A stretch of 64,000 nucleotides of DNA, from contig CAJTUD010000005.1 of NCBI GenBank assembly GCA_910579725.1, positions 1-64,000 of the forward strand, written 5' to 3'. The notes beneath the pieces are model-generated. The model was not told the DNA's origin. It saw only the letters and a list, made by a program, of their open reading frames with translations, and ran no database searches. Source of the DNA: an uncultured Oscillospiraceae bacterium. GTDB lineage: Bacteria > Bacillota > Clostridia > Oscillospirales > Oscillospiraceae. This document shows, in pieces, positions 26,691 through 34,076 of this stretch. The position numbers were made by a program, and so were the translations under genes. Positions within the stretch are counted from its first letter, which is position 1; the number at the start of each line of letters is the position of its first letter.

Positions 26691-27983
26691 ATGAAAAGCA
26701 AATTGTTTGACCTGAGAGGATTGAAATATTTCCTGATCCTTTGGAGCACCCAAACTCTTTCGGCCCTGGGAAGCGCCATGACCAGCTTCGCCCTGGTGAT
26801 CTGGTCCTACCAGCAGCAGGGCTCCGCCCTGACCACGGCGGGGCTGTCCGCCGCCTCCTACACCCCCTATGTGCTGCTGAGCGTTTTCGCCGGCAGTCTG
26901 GTGGACCGGTGGGACAAGCGGAAGGCGCTGGTCTTCTGCGACCTTTTCGCCGCGCTCTCCACGGCGGCGGTGCTGGTCCTGCTGAAAACCGGGCGGCTGG
27001 AGATCTGGCATCTGTGCAGCCTCAACGCGCTTAACGGGCTCATGAATACCATCCAGCAGCCGGCCACCGAGCTGGCAGTGACCCTGCTGACGCCCAGGGA
27101 GCAGGTCCAGCGGGTAGGGGGACTGCGGTCCCTCTCCGGCTCTCTGACGACCCTGCTGGCCCCGGCGCTGGCTGCTGCGGTGCTGACGCTGGCAGGGCTG
27201 GAGGCAGTCATCGCCATCGACCTTGTTACCTGCGGGGCGGCGGTGGGGAGCATCCTCTTCGTCATCCGCTTTCCGGAAGGGAGCGGCCCCAGGGAGAGAG
27301 TTCCTGTGCTGCGCTCTGCCTGGGAGGGCGTACAGTGGCTGCGGCGGAACAGGGGAATTTTGGATATTATCCTGTTCCTGGCGGCTATCAATCTGATTGC
27401 CAGCGTTTACAACGCGGCGCTGGCGCCCATGGTCCTTTCCCGTCCCGGCGGCGGGGAGACGGTGCTGGGCGTTTTACAGATGTTCACCGGGGCTGCCAAT
27501 CTGGGGGGGAGCGTGATGGTTACGCTCCTGCCCGCGCCGAAAAGCCGGGTGCGGGTCATCTGCAACAGCCTGCTGTTCTCCATGAGTACGGAAAACCTGA
27601 TGCTGGCTCTGGGCCGTCAGGCAGAGGTTTGGTACGCAGGAGCCGTATTGGGCTGGCTGTTCATCCCGGTGATGAGCGCCAACTTAAACGCGCTGCTGCG
27701 GCTGCACATTCCGGTAGAGCTTCAGGGAAGAGTGTACGCCGCCCGGAACACTCTGCAATTTTTCACTATCCCGGTGGGCTATCTGCTGGGCGGCTGGCTG
27801 GTGGACTGGGTCTGCGAGCCCTATATGGCTGGTCTGACAGCAGGGAATGGGCTGGTGCGGCTGCTGGGCGGCGGAAAAGGAAGCGGCGCGGCGCTGCTGT
27901 TTATGTGGATCGCGGCGGCCGGAGTGCTTGTCTGTCTGATTTTTCGGAGAGACCGGCATCTTTGGCGGCTGGAGGAGGAGTGA
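26691..27983 (+). CDS. MFS efflux transporter, Mef/EntS-like
   Basis: The 430-residue membrane protein has about 12 hydrophobic segments and the MFS loop motif GSLVDRWDKRKAL (motif A). The N terminus LWSTQTLSALGSAMTSFALVIW is typical of the MFS_3 group, which includes macrolide-efflux (Mef) and enterobactin-export proteins. The chosen ATG at 26691 has AAAGGAG upstream. A leader peptide and hairpins precede it, suggesting drug-responsive control. The substrate is inference. Confidence 0.85.
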   Translation: MKSKLFDLRGLKYFLILWSTQTLSALGSAMTSFALVIWSYQQQGSALTTAGLSAASYTPYVLLSVFAGSLVDRWDKRKALVFCDLFAALSTAAVLVLLKTGRLEIWHLCSLNALNGLMNTIQQPATELAVTLLTPREQVQRVGGLRSLSGSLTTLLAPALAAAVLTLAGLEAVIAIDLVTCGAAVGSILFVIRFPEGSGPRERVPVLRSAWEGVQWLRRNRGILDIILFLAAINLIASVYNAALAPMVLSRPGGGETVLGVLQMFTGAANLGGSVMVTLLPAPKSRVRVICNSLLFSMSTENLMLALGRQAEVWYAGAVLGWLFIPVMSANLNALLRLHIPVELQGRVYAARNTLQFFTIPVGYLLGGWLVDWVCEPYMAGLTAGNGLVRLLGGGKGSGAALLFMWIAAAGVLVCLIFRRDRHLWRLEEE

Positions 27984-27986
27984 GCT

Positions 27987-28721
27987 ATGGGAAAAACGGC
28001 GTTCGTCACCGGCGGCAGCCGGGGCATCGGGCGGGCTATCGTCCGCCGTCTGGCGGCGGAGGGCTGCGCTGTGGGGATCAACTATCTGCAATCGGAGAAG
28101 GAGGCCAAAGCTCTGGCCGCGGAGATTTGCGGACAGGGAGGCTGCGCCGTGGCCGTTCAGGCGGACGTGGCGGATGGAGCGGCAGCCGCGGCTGCCATCC
28201 GCCGGGTGGAGGAGGCTTTTGGCCCTGTAGAGGTGTTGGTGAATAACGCCGGCATTGCGCACAACCACCTCTTTCAGGACACCTCGGAGGAGCTGTGGAA
28301 CCGGATGCTCGCCGTCCACGCCGGCGGCGCCTTCCATACCATTCAGGCGGTGCTGCCCCATATGCTCCATGAGAAAGAGGGGTGTATCGTGAACATTTCC
28401 TCCATCTGGGGACTCCGGGGAGCTGCCTGCGAGGTGGCCTACGCCGCTTCCAAGGCGGCGGTGATCGGACTGACCAGATCCCTGGCCATGGAGCTGGCGC
28501 CCTCCCATATCCGGGTCAACTGCGTGGCGCCTGGGGTCATTGAAACTGACATGGTCCGCACGCTGGGGGCGGAGACCCTGGCGAAGCTGGTGGAACAGAC
28601 CCCCGCAGGCCGGCTGGGCCGGCCGGAGGATGTGGCGAAAGCGGTGGCCTTTCTGGTCCGGGAGGATGCGGATTTCATCACCGGACAGGTGCTGACAGTG
28701 GACGGCGGATTTATTCTATAA
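27987..28721 (+). CDS. SDR oxidoreductase, FabG-like
   Basis: The 244-residue enzyme has the NAD(P)-binding TGGSRGIG near 8-15, NNAG near 89, catalytic Ser in NISSIWG and YxxxK as YAASK. The closing PEDVAKAVAFLVREDADFITGQVLTVDGG is typical of 3-oxoacyl-ACP reductases. Whether it works in fatty-acid synthesis is uncertain, since no other fab gene is nearby. It starts 3 nt after the MFS gene. Confidence 0.9.
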   Translation: MGKTAFVTGGSRGIGRAIVRRLAAEGCAVGINYLQSEKEAKALAAEICGQGGCAVAVQADVADGAAAAAAIRRVEEAFGPVEVLVNNAGIAHNHLFQDTSEELWNRMLAVHAGGAFHTIQAVLPHMLHEKEGCIVNISSIWGLRGAACEVAYAASKAAVIGLTRSLAMELAPSHIRVNCVAPGVIETDMVRTLGAETLAKLVEQTPAGRLGRPEDVAKAVAFLVREDADFITGQVLTVDGGFIL

Positions 28722-28730
28722 ATATAAAAG

Positions 28731-28769
28731 ACCCGGCTCCTGGAATGAAAAACATTCCGGGGGCCGGGT
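28731..28769 (+). terminator. Stem-loop after FabG-like gene
   Basis: ACCCGGC (28731-28737) pairs with GCCGGGT (28763-28769) and GGAATG (28742-28747) with CATTCC (28753-28758), with an AAAAA loop. The T-tract is weak. Confidence 0.65.
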
Positions 28770-28821
28770 TCATTGTCTCCGTATGAGACGCGTATCACAA
28801 TTGGGCATTAAATTCATAAAA

Positions 28822-28847
28822 CAAAAAACCCACGCCTTGCAGCGTGG
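28822..28847 (-). terminator. Terminator of 25-codon mini-gene
   Basis: On the minus strand CCACGC-TGCAAG-GCGTGG (28847-28830) is followed by GTTTTTT, a good rho-independent terminator. Confidence 0.85.
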
Positions 28848-28880
28848 CCTTCCAATTCTTCTTAACGCCGGGGAGAGGAT

Positions 28881-28958
28881 TTACCGCTCACTGATGGTGG
28901 TTTCGCGCTCACCGAAGATCATGTCGTCAATGTCGACACCGGTGAAGATGATGGTCAT
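28881..28958 (-). CDS. 25-residue peptide gene, unknown
   Basis: A 26-codon frame begins MTIIFTGVDIDDMIFGERE and ends with SER-stop. GGAAAGGAAG lies upstream, a sigma-A promoter (28996-29024) about 38 bp before the start, and a terminator after the stop. The acidic IDD...GE sequence lacks cysteine or a signal peptide. It is an independent unit of about 160 nt that could also be a small RNA. The family was not recognised. Confidence 0.65.
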   Translation of the reverse strand: MTIIFTGVDIDDMIFGERETTISER

Positions 28959-28995
28959 GTCTGCTATCACTTCCTTTCCATATTAGATTGATACA

Positions 28996-29024
28996 AGTAT
29001 AACACAGAGCGGTACAGATTGCAA
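28996..29024 (-). promoter_or_regulatory. Sigma-A promoter of mini-gene
   Basis: Minus-strand TTGCAA (29024-29019), 17-bp spacer, TATACT (29001-28996). Confidence 0.8.
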
Positions 29025-29114
29025 GCATTTTTTCAGCCGGTCCCTTTTTAACCTCAGTGTTATTGGAAAAAGCTGATTATTGATGCAGATTTGCACCTCT
29101 GAACTTTTGATATA

Positions 29115-29146
29115 ATGAGCAGTTATCTATGGGGATAACTGCTCAT
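29115..29146. terminator. 13-bp hairpin in gap before GH36 gene
   Basis: ATGAGCAGTTATC (29115-29127) pairs perfectly with 29134-29146. A TATAAT sequence at 29111-29116 overlaps its left edge, but no -35 lies at the right distance. It may be a terminator or a short structured RNA. The rest of 29041-29299 has no visible gene. Confidence 0.5.
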
Positions 29147-29299
29147 TTTGCCATTTCGACGAAAGATTTTCAAAATAAGCATTTAGCAGCACCGAAGTTA
29201 AAAAGGGATTTCAGCCGGCCTGTCTGCGGCGGCGCATACCATTGATTTCCCGCTCTGCCGGTGATAGAATGGAGCCGATATTGCGGAAGGAGGTTTCCC

Positions 29300-31621
29300 A
29301 TGATCCACATTGACAATCGCTTTTTCCTGCTGGAAACCCAGCGCACCGCCTACTGCTTCCAGGTGACGGAGCAGGGGTATTTGCAGCATCTGCATTACGG
29401 AGCGCGGCTGGACCTGTCCGGAGGGTGGGAGGCGCTGGTCCCACAGGTCCGGCATCTGCCGGGCAACGCCGCCGGATGGGACGGTGTGAGCCTGGAGGAC
29501 ATGGCACTGGAGATGTCTGCCCCCGGGCTGGGGGACTTGCGGGAGAGCATGACTGCGGTCCGTACCGCTGCCGGGGATACGCTGGCGGACTTTCGCTTTG
29601 TGTGCGGAGAGATTCTGCCGGAGAAACCGGAGCTGGAGGGGCTGCCATCGTCTTACGGCGGAGAGAGCCAGACCCTGCGGGTGACACTGCTGGAACAGGA
29701 AGGCGGCCTGCGTCTGGAATTGCTGTACACGGTCTTTGAGGACTGCGACGTGATCACCCGGTCTGCCCGGCTGGTAAATCTGGGGGAGGAGCCGGTGACG
29801 GTGCTGCGGCTGCTCAGCAATCAGGTGGACTTTTCTGAGCAGGACTACGTGTTTACCTCCTTTGGCGGCGCATGGGCCAGAGAGTTTTCGCCTGTGGACG
29901 TTCCCTGCGGCCCCGGAACCGTTTCCGGCGGCAGCCGGACGGGGTGCTCCTCCAACCGGGCCAATCCCTTTGTCATGCTGCGGAAAAGAGGAGCGGACGA
30001 GGTCCACGGGGACTGTTACGGCTTCCACCTGCTTTACAGCGGAGACCATTTCGAGTGTGCCGGAGGCAACGCCTACGGGAAGCTGCGCTTCCTCCACGGC
30101 ATACAGCCGGAGGGCTTTTCCTGGCTGCTGGAACCGGGGGAGAGCTTTACCGCTCCGGAGGCGGCCATGACCTTTGGCAGGGGGCTGACGCAGATGAGTG
30201 AAAATCTCCACATCTTCATCCGGGAGCATGTGGTCCGCGGCTGGTGGAAGGGCCGGCCGCGGCCGGTGCTGGTAAACAGCTGGGAGAGCTTTTATTTCCG
30301 GTTTACCCAGAAGGACCTGCTCCGCCTGGCCCGGCAAGGTCAGGCATTGGGGGCGGAGCTGCTGGTGGTGGACGACGGCTGGTTCGGGAAGCGGGACCGG
30401 GACGACTGCTCTCTGGGGGACTGGGATATCGTGAACAAGAAGAAGCTCCCCGACGGTCTCGGCGGTCTGGCGGAGAAGGTGCGGGCGCTCGGTATGGACT
30501 TCGGACTGTGGGTGGAGCCGGAGATGGTCAGTGAAGATAGCTGTCTTTACAGAGACCACCCCAACTGGATTCTTGGCCGTCCGGATCAGGCCATGGGCAG
30601 GAATCAGTACATTCTGGACCTGAGCCGGAGGGAGGTGCAGAATCACCTGATCTGGGTGCTTACAAAGGTCTTCAGAGAGGCGGAGCCCGCCTATGTGAAG
30701 TGGGACATGAACCGGATCATGACAGACGTTTACTCTGAAGCGCTGCCGCCGGAGCGGCAGGGGGAGGTCCGGCACCGGTACATCCTGGGGCTGTACCGGG
30801 TGCTGAAGGTTCTGACAGAGCGGTTTCCCCGGATTCTCTTTGAGAGCTGCGCCAGCGGCGGCAACCGGACAGACCCGGGTATGCTGTGCTATATGCCTCA
30901 GGTATGGCTTTCGGATAATACCGACGCGCTGTGCCGCTGCCGGATTCAGCATGGGGCCAGCTTTGGGTATCCGCAGTCCGTCATGGGCTCCCACGTCAGC
31001 GCCAGTCCCAATCATCAGACTCTGCGGACGGCTCCGCTGGACAGCCGGTTTCACGCGGCGGCTTTTGGGCTGCTGGGGTATGAGCTGGATCTGTGCAGCC
31101 TGTCGGAGAAGGAAAAAACCAGGGTGGCGGGGCAGATCGCCTTTTACAAGAAATACCGGGGCGTTCTGCAATTCGGACGGCTTTTCCGTCTCCGGGCGGG
31201 AGAGGAAGGGATGTGGCAGGTGATGGCGGTGTCAAAGGACGGCGAAACTGCGCTTACCATGCTGCTTCAACAGGAAAATCAGCCCAACGCCCCGGCGCTG
31301 CGGCTGCTGGCGAAAGGACTGACGGGAAAAAATGTGTACCGCCTCTCCGTCCGCCCGGCGGCGGTGGAGTTGGGGGACTTTGGGTCCCTGGTGAACATGA
31401 TCTCTCCGGTACGCGTCCGGCCGGGTTCCCTGACGGAGAAAGCGGCGGCCAAGATGGTACGCCTGTCCGGAGAGGAGGAGAACGTCACAGCCTCCGGAGA
31501 TCTGCTGGTAAAGCGGGGAGTCTGGCTCAAGCAGGGGTTCTCCGGTACCGGCTATGACGGACAGACCCGGGTCATGGGAGATTGCGGCAGCAGAATGTAT
31601 ATTCTGGAAGCTGTCAGATAG
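29300..31621 (+). CDS. Alpha-galactosidase, GH36
   Basis: The 773-residue enzyme has the GH36 beta-sandwich, (beta/alpha)8 barrel and C-terminal beta domain. Key motifs are VDDGWFGKRDRDDCSLGDW, the nucleophile in KWDMNRIMTD, CASGGNR, and the acid/base Asp in WLSDNTDA. It hydrolyses terminal alpha-galactosides such as melibiose or raffinose. No signal peptide, so cytoplasmic. The start at 29300 follows GGAAGGAGG. No transporter is adjacent. The end overlaps the convergent CPBP gene by 8 nt. Confidence 0.93.
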   Translation: MIHIDNRFFLLETQRTAYCFQVTEQGYLQHLHYGARLDLSGGWEALVPQVRHLPGNAAGWDGVSLEDMALEMSAPGLGDLRESMTAVRTAAGDTLADFRFVCGEILPEKPELEGLPSSYGGESQTLRVTLLEQEGGLRLELLYTVFEDCDVITRSARLVNLGEEPVTVLRLLSNQVDFSEQDYVFTSFGGAWAREFSPVDVPCGPGTVSGGSRTGCSSNRANPFVMLRKRGADEVHGDCYGFHLLYSGDHFECAGGNAYGKLRFLHGIQPEGFSWLLEPGESFTAPEAAMTFGRGLTQMSENLHIFIREHVVRGWWKGRPRPVLVNSWESFYFRFTQKDLLRLARQGQALGAELLVVDDGWFGKRDRDDCSLGDWDIVNKKKLPDGLGGLAEKVRALGMDFGLWVEPEMVSEDSCLYRDHPNWILGRPDQAMGRNQYILDLSRREVQNHLIWVLTKVFREAEPAYVKWDMNRIMTDVYSEALPPERQGEVRHRYILGLYRVLKVLTERFPRILFESCASGGNRTDPGMLCYMPQVWLSDNTDALCRCRIQHGASFGYPQSVMGSHVSASPNHQTLRTAPLDSRFHAAAFGLLGYELDLCSLSEKEKTRVAGQIAFYKKYRGVLQFGRLFRLRAGEEGMWQVMAVSKDGETALTMLLQQENQPNAPALRLLAKGLTGKNVYRLSVRPAAVELGDFGSLVNMISPVRVRPGSLTEKAAAKMVRLSGEEENVTASGDLLVKRGVWLKQGFSGTGYDGQTRVMGDCGSRMYILEAVR

Positions 31622-32354
31622 CTGCGTCCGCCTTTTTCGGGAGCGTCCTTGTCAGAAGAAGAGTATAGGCGGCGGTAATGGCAAGCATAATCAGGTTGCA
31701 CATCACGCGTTTTTCCGCCGTCAGCCCCGTTTCCCTTGAAAAGATACTGAGCGTGTTGATAGCGGAGTGCGTGACGGCGCAGGGCAGCAGGCTTCCGCCG
31801 CGGTAGAACACCGTCACGAACAGGAATCCAATGGCGACGGCAATGCTGATCTGCCACAGATTTTCCGTCAGTTCCATGCCGCTTCCATTTACCAGATTCA
31901 GCAGGTGTCCCAAGCCGAAGGTGATGCTGGAAACCAGAACGGCCGATTTCACATTATCCTTTGCCATGGCTCTGAACAGGAAGCCTCTGAAGATCACTTC
32001 CTCCAGGAATCCGACGCAGAACATGCAAACGATGTGGCAGGCGGCGTCCGCCGGAGAAAAATTGACGGCGACTCCATTCCAGAGATTGCATGTGGCCAGA
32101 ATCACCAGCGGAACATAGTAGAGAAACCGCCGGGCGGGGAACGGGGACCTGCATAGTCCGTACCGCTCCAGCAGCCGGTTTTTCCGAATAAAGCCAATGA
32201 TGACCGCAGTTTGCAGGGCACAGAAGGCGGCGCTTGCGGCGTACTTGACGCCGATGCGATCATTAAGCGGGTTTGCCAGGGATTGCAGCACACAATAAAT
32301 CACGATCCAGGTAATCGCAAAGGCCAGTTCGCTTTTCTCGTACAGTTTTTTCAT
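31614..32354 (-). CDS. CPBP-family intramembrane metalloprotease
   Basis: The 246-residue protein has about eight membrane segments and the CPBP (CAAX/Abi) motifs EEVIFRG with a Glu pair and FGLGHLL with His. Such proteases cleave membrane-embedded substrates and some give bacteriocin immunity. The target is unknown. It overlaps the TetR gene by 4 nt, so the two form an operon. Its 3' end overlaps the GH36 stop codon. Confidence 0.88.
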   Translation of the reverse strand: MKKLYEKSELAFAITWIVIYCVLQSLANPLNDRIGVKYAASAAFCALQTAVIIGFIRKNRLLERYGLCRSPFPARRFLYYVPLVILATCNLWNGVAVNFSPADAACHIVCMFCVGFLEEVIFRGFLFRAMAKDNVKSAVLVSSITFGLGHLLNLVNGSGMELTENLWQISIAVAIGFLFVTVFYRGGSLLPCAVTHSAINTLSIFSRETGLTAEKRVMCNLIMLAITAAYTLLLTRTLPKKADAAI

Positions 32355-32923
32355 GTCTCCTCCTCCAACACGGCGGAAACCGCGCCTCGGTATGCCTGCT
32401 CCAGGTGGGCCGCCACCAGATTTTCTTCATATTTCAAGGAATTATTGGCGATGATGCTGGCGTACCCGTGGACAAACAGGGCGATGATCAAAAAGACCTT
32501 TTTGGTTTGCTTCAGGCTCATCCCCATGGCTTCCCGCATCGCGGAAAGCACCGGCGTAAGCTCCTCGGAGTCTATCATTTCCAGCACGCTGTTTTCCACG
32601 GCATAGCCCGACTGGAAGAGAAAACGGAACAGATGGGGCTCCTCCATGGCGAAGCGGATATAATTGAGTCCGATGCCCAGCATAACGTTTTCCCCCGGCT
32701 CCCGAAGGCGCATCAGGTACTCCGTGTGATACCAGCCCGATTTGGTGTAAACCGCTCTTTTCAGCTGTTCCATCGTCTTGAAGTGATACATGACAGGCTG
32801 GGTGGAGCAGCTGAGCTTCTGCGCGATGGTCCTCGCGTTGATGCTTTCCGCGCCTGCTTCACGGACGGTTTCAAATGCGGCTTCTATTACCATATTTTTT
32901 GTAATTCTGGCTTTCGGTGGCAT
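32351..32923 (-). CDS. TetR-family regulator
   Basis: The 190-residue protein has an N-terminal helix-turn-helix (MVIEAAFETVREAGAESINARTIAQKLSCSTQPVMYHFKTMEQLKRAVY) and an alpha-helical ligand domain. It is first in an operon with the CPBP protease. A 13-bp palindrome, TTAC-N5-GTAA, lies just downstream of the -10 and is the likely self-operator. GGAG lies upstream of the ATG. Confidence 0.88.
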   Translation of the reverse strand: MPPKARITKNMVIEAAFETVREAGAESINARTIAQKLSCSTQPVMYHFKTMEQLKRAVYTKSGWYHTEYLMRLREPGENVMLGIGLNYIRFAMEEPHLFRFLFQSGYAVENSVLEMIDSEELTPVLSAMREAMGMSLKQTKKVFLIIALFVHGYASIIANNSLKYEENLVAAHLEQAYRGAVSAVLEEET

Positions 32924-32952
32924 GACTTGCTCCTTTTAATGTGTTGTCATTG

Positions 32953-32994
32953 TTACATAACGTAAATTATACTATATTCTGCGGCTTTTGTCAA
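32953..32994 (-). promoter_or_regulatory. Consensus promoter and palindromic operator of TetR operon
   Basis: Minus-strand TTGACA (32994-32989), 17-bp spacer and TATAAT (32971-32966) are both perfect consensus. The palindrome TTACATAACGTAA (32953-32965) abuts the -10. A strong promoter held off by an adjacent operator fits autorepression. Confidence 0.85.
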
Positions 32995-33002
32995 GACAGA
33001 GA

Positions 33003-33033
33003 GAACTCGTGCGGCAGTTTACCGCACGAGTTC
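33003..33033. terminator. 12-bp stem-loop downstream of AbrB gene
   Basis: GAACTCGTGCGG (33003-33014) pairs with its exact complement (33022-33033), 7-nt loop. It sits between the AbrB gene end and the TetR promoter. Confidence 0.65.
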
Positions 33034-33075
33034 CCGGCGTGTCAAAAAGTGGCGCAGTCAATTTTTAAGCTGCAG

Positions 33076-33327
33076 TTATTCCTCCGGCGCTTCCCGCAGC
33101 TGGCGCAGGCACCGGGCGCAGATATTCTTGCCCTTGAAGGTGGACACGTTTCGTCCGCTGTCGCAGAAAATGCAGGCGGGGTTGTACTTTTTCAGAACGA
33201 TGGTGCTTCCGTCCACAAAGATTTCCAGCGTTTCCCGCTCCTTCATTCCCATGGTGCGCCGCAGCTCCGCTGGCAGCACAATCCGTCCCAATTCGTCGAT
33301 GCGCCTGACAATGCCTGTTGATTTCAT
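33076..33327 (-). CDS. AbrB-type regulator with C-terminal zinc finger
   Basis: The 83-residue protein has the SpoVT/AbrB swapped-hairpin DNA-binding domain (STGIVRRIDELGRIVLPAELRRTMGM) and a C-terminal C52xxC55...C70xxC73 site, a common Clostridia-type arrangement. AbrB relatives are transition-state or sporulation regulators. The start at 33327 has GGAGG upstream. It is separated from the RHH gene by 56 bp. Confidence 0.85.
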   Translation of the reverse strand: MKSTGIVRRIDELGRIVLPAELRRTMGMKERETLEIFVDGSTIVLKKYNPACIFCDSGRNVSTFKGKNICARCLRQLREAPEE

Positions 33328-33383
33328 GGGTGGTTCCTCCTGATCTGAGTCAGTCAATCTCTTGTTCCGGTCTGTTCTCCCGG

Positions 33384-33566
33384 CTACAGGTTGTCCCCGT
33401 CGATCATGATCTCCTCGTGCCTCGCCTCGAAGTCCTTCACATACTGTTCCAAGGCGTATTCCATCTCCTTGTTGGCCGAGCGCTTGTTCCGGACGGCAAT
33501 GACTTTGATTTTTGCCAGAAGCTCCTCCGATATGCGCAGGGAAAAGGGTGTATAATAATTGGCCAT
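33384..33566 (-). CDS. Arc-like ribbon-helix-helix protein
   Basis: A 60-residue protein (ANYYTPFSLRISEELLAKIK and RSANKEMEYALEQYVKDFEA) with the beta-helix-helix pattern of Arc repressor. A near-perfect 18-bp palindrome at 33600-33617 lies just upstream and may be its operator. GAGG lies before the ATG. No toxin gene follows. Confidence 0.75.
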   Translation of the reverse strand: MANYYTPFSLRISEELLAKIKVIAVRNKRSANKEMEYALEQYVKDFEARHEEIMIDGDNL

Positions 33567-33599
33567 GGCAACCTCACATTATTTTGATATCAGAATTAT

Positions 33600-33617
33600 A
33601 TAAGCGGCGCTGCTTAT
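33600..33617. promoter_or_regulatory. Palindromic operator candidate for RHH gene
   Basis: ATAAGC-GGCGCT-GCTTAT reads the same on both strands at 16 of 18 positions, beginning at a TATAAT-like stretch (33596-33601) and 34 bp upstream of the RHH start codon. Confidence 0.5.
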
Positions 33618-33701
33618 TTACGAATGCAAAATAATATCATTGATGTCTATTGCGGCAAAAACACTTCAAAGTATTCTGCGGCAAGGGTCTTCATCCCAAC
33701 A

Positions 33702-33737
33702 AAAATCCCCGCCCTCGGGAAGAGGGCGGGAATTTTT
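33702..33737 (-). terminator. Terminator of ferredoxin gene
   Basis: CCCGCCCTC (33708-33716) pairs with GAGGGCGGG (33722-33730). The A-tract at 33701-33705 reads GATTTTTG on the minus strand. Confidence 0.85.
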
Positions 33738-33748
33738 GTTAATGTACT

Positions 33749-33919
33749 TTACTCAGCCTCAATGGCCTCGGTGGGGCAGTTGGCAGCGCAGGCGCCGCAA
33801 TCCACGCACACGTCGGGATCAATGACGTACTGAGTATCGCCCTGGGAAATCGCGTCAACGGGGCAGTTCTCAGCGCAGCTGCCGCAGCTGACGCAGGCGT
33901 CGGTGATTCTGTGAGCCAT
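33749..33919 (-). CDS. 2[4Fe-4S] ferredoxin
   Basis: A 56-residue clostridial-type ferredoxin with two CxxCxxCxxxCP clusters (CVSCGSCAENCP and CVDCGACAANCP). It carries electrons between fermentation enzymes such as pyruvate:ferredoxin oxidoreductase and hydrogenase. AAGGAGG lies 8 nt before the ATG and the codon use is strongly biased, consistent with high expression. It is monocistronic. Confidence 0.96.
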   Translation of the reverse strand: MAHRITDACVSCGSCAENCPVDAISQGDTQYVIDPDVCVDCGACAANCPTEAIEAE

Positions 33920-34076
33920 GAATGATTACCTCCTTAAAATGGGTATGTATATTGTATCATGAACTTTGAAAAAAGCAAGGGTAAATTCATCCGCCGGGGG
34001 AGAAATGTGTAAAAGCCGCCGGCGGGGGCATACTGAACGGGAAGAATTTTTCATCACATGAAGGATGGGAAGCATC

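Noticed and set aside
28783..28986. 67-codon plus-strand ORF
   Set aside because: Lies opposite the 25-codon mini-gene, whose promoter, ribosome-binding site and terminator are better; product not gene-like.
29087..29116. Promoter TTGCAC-TATAAT before the hairpin at 29115
   Set aside because: Spacer of about 14 bp is too short for sigma-A, so it is not called.
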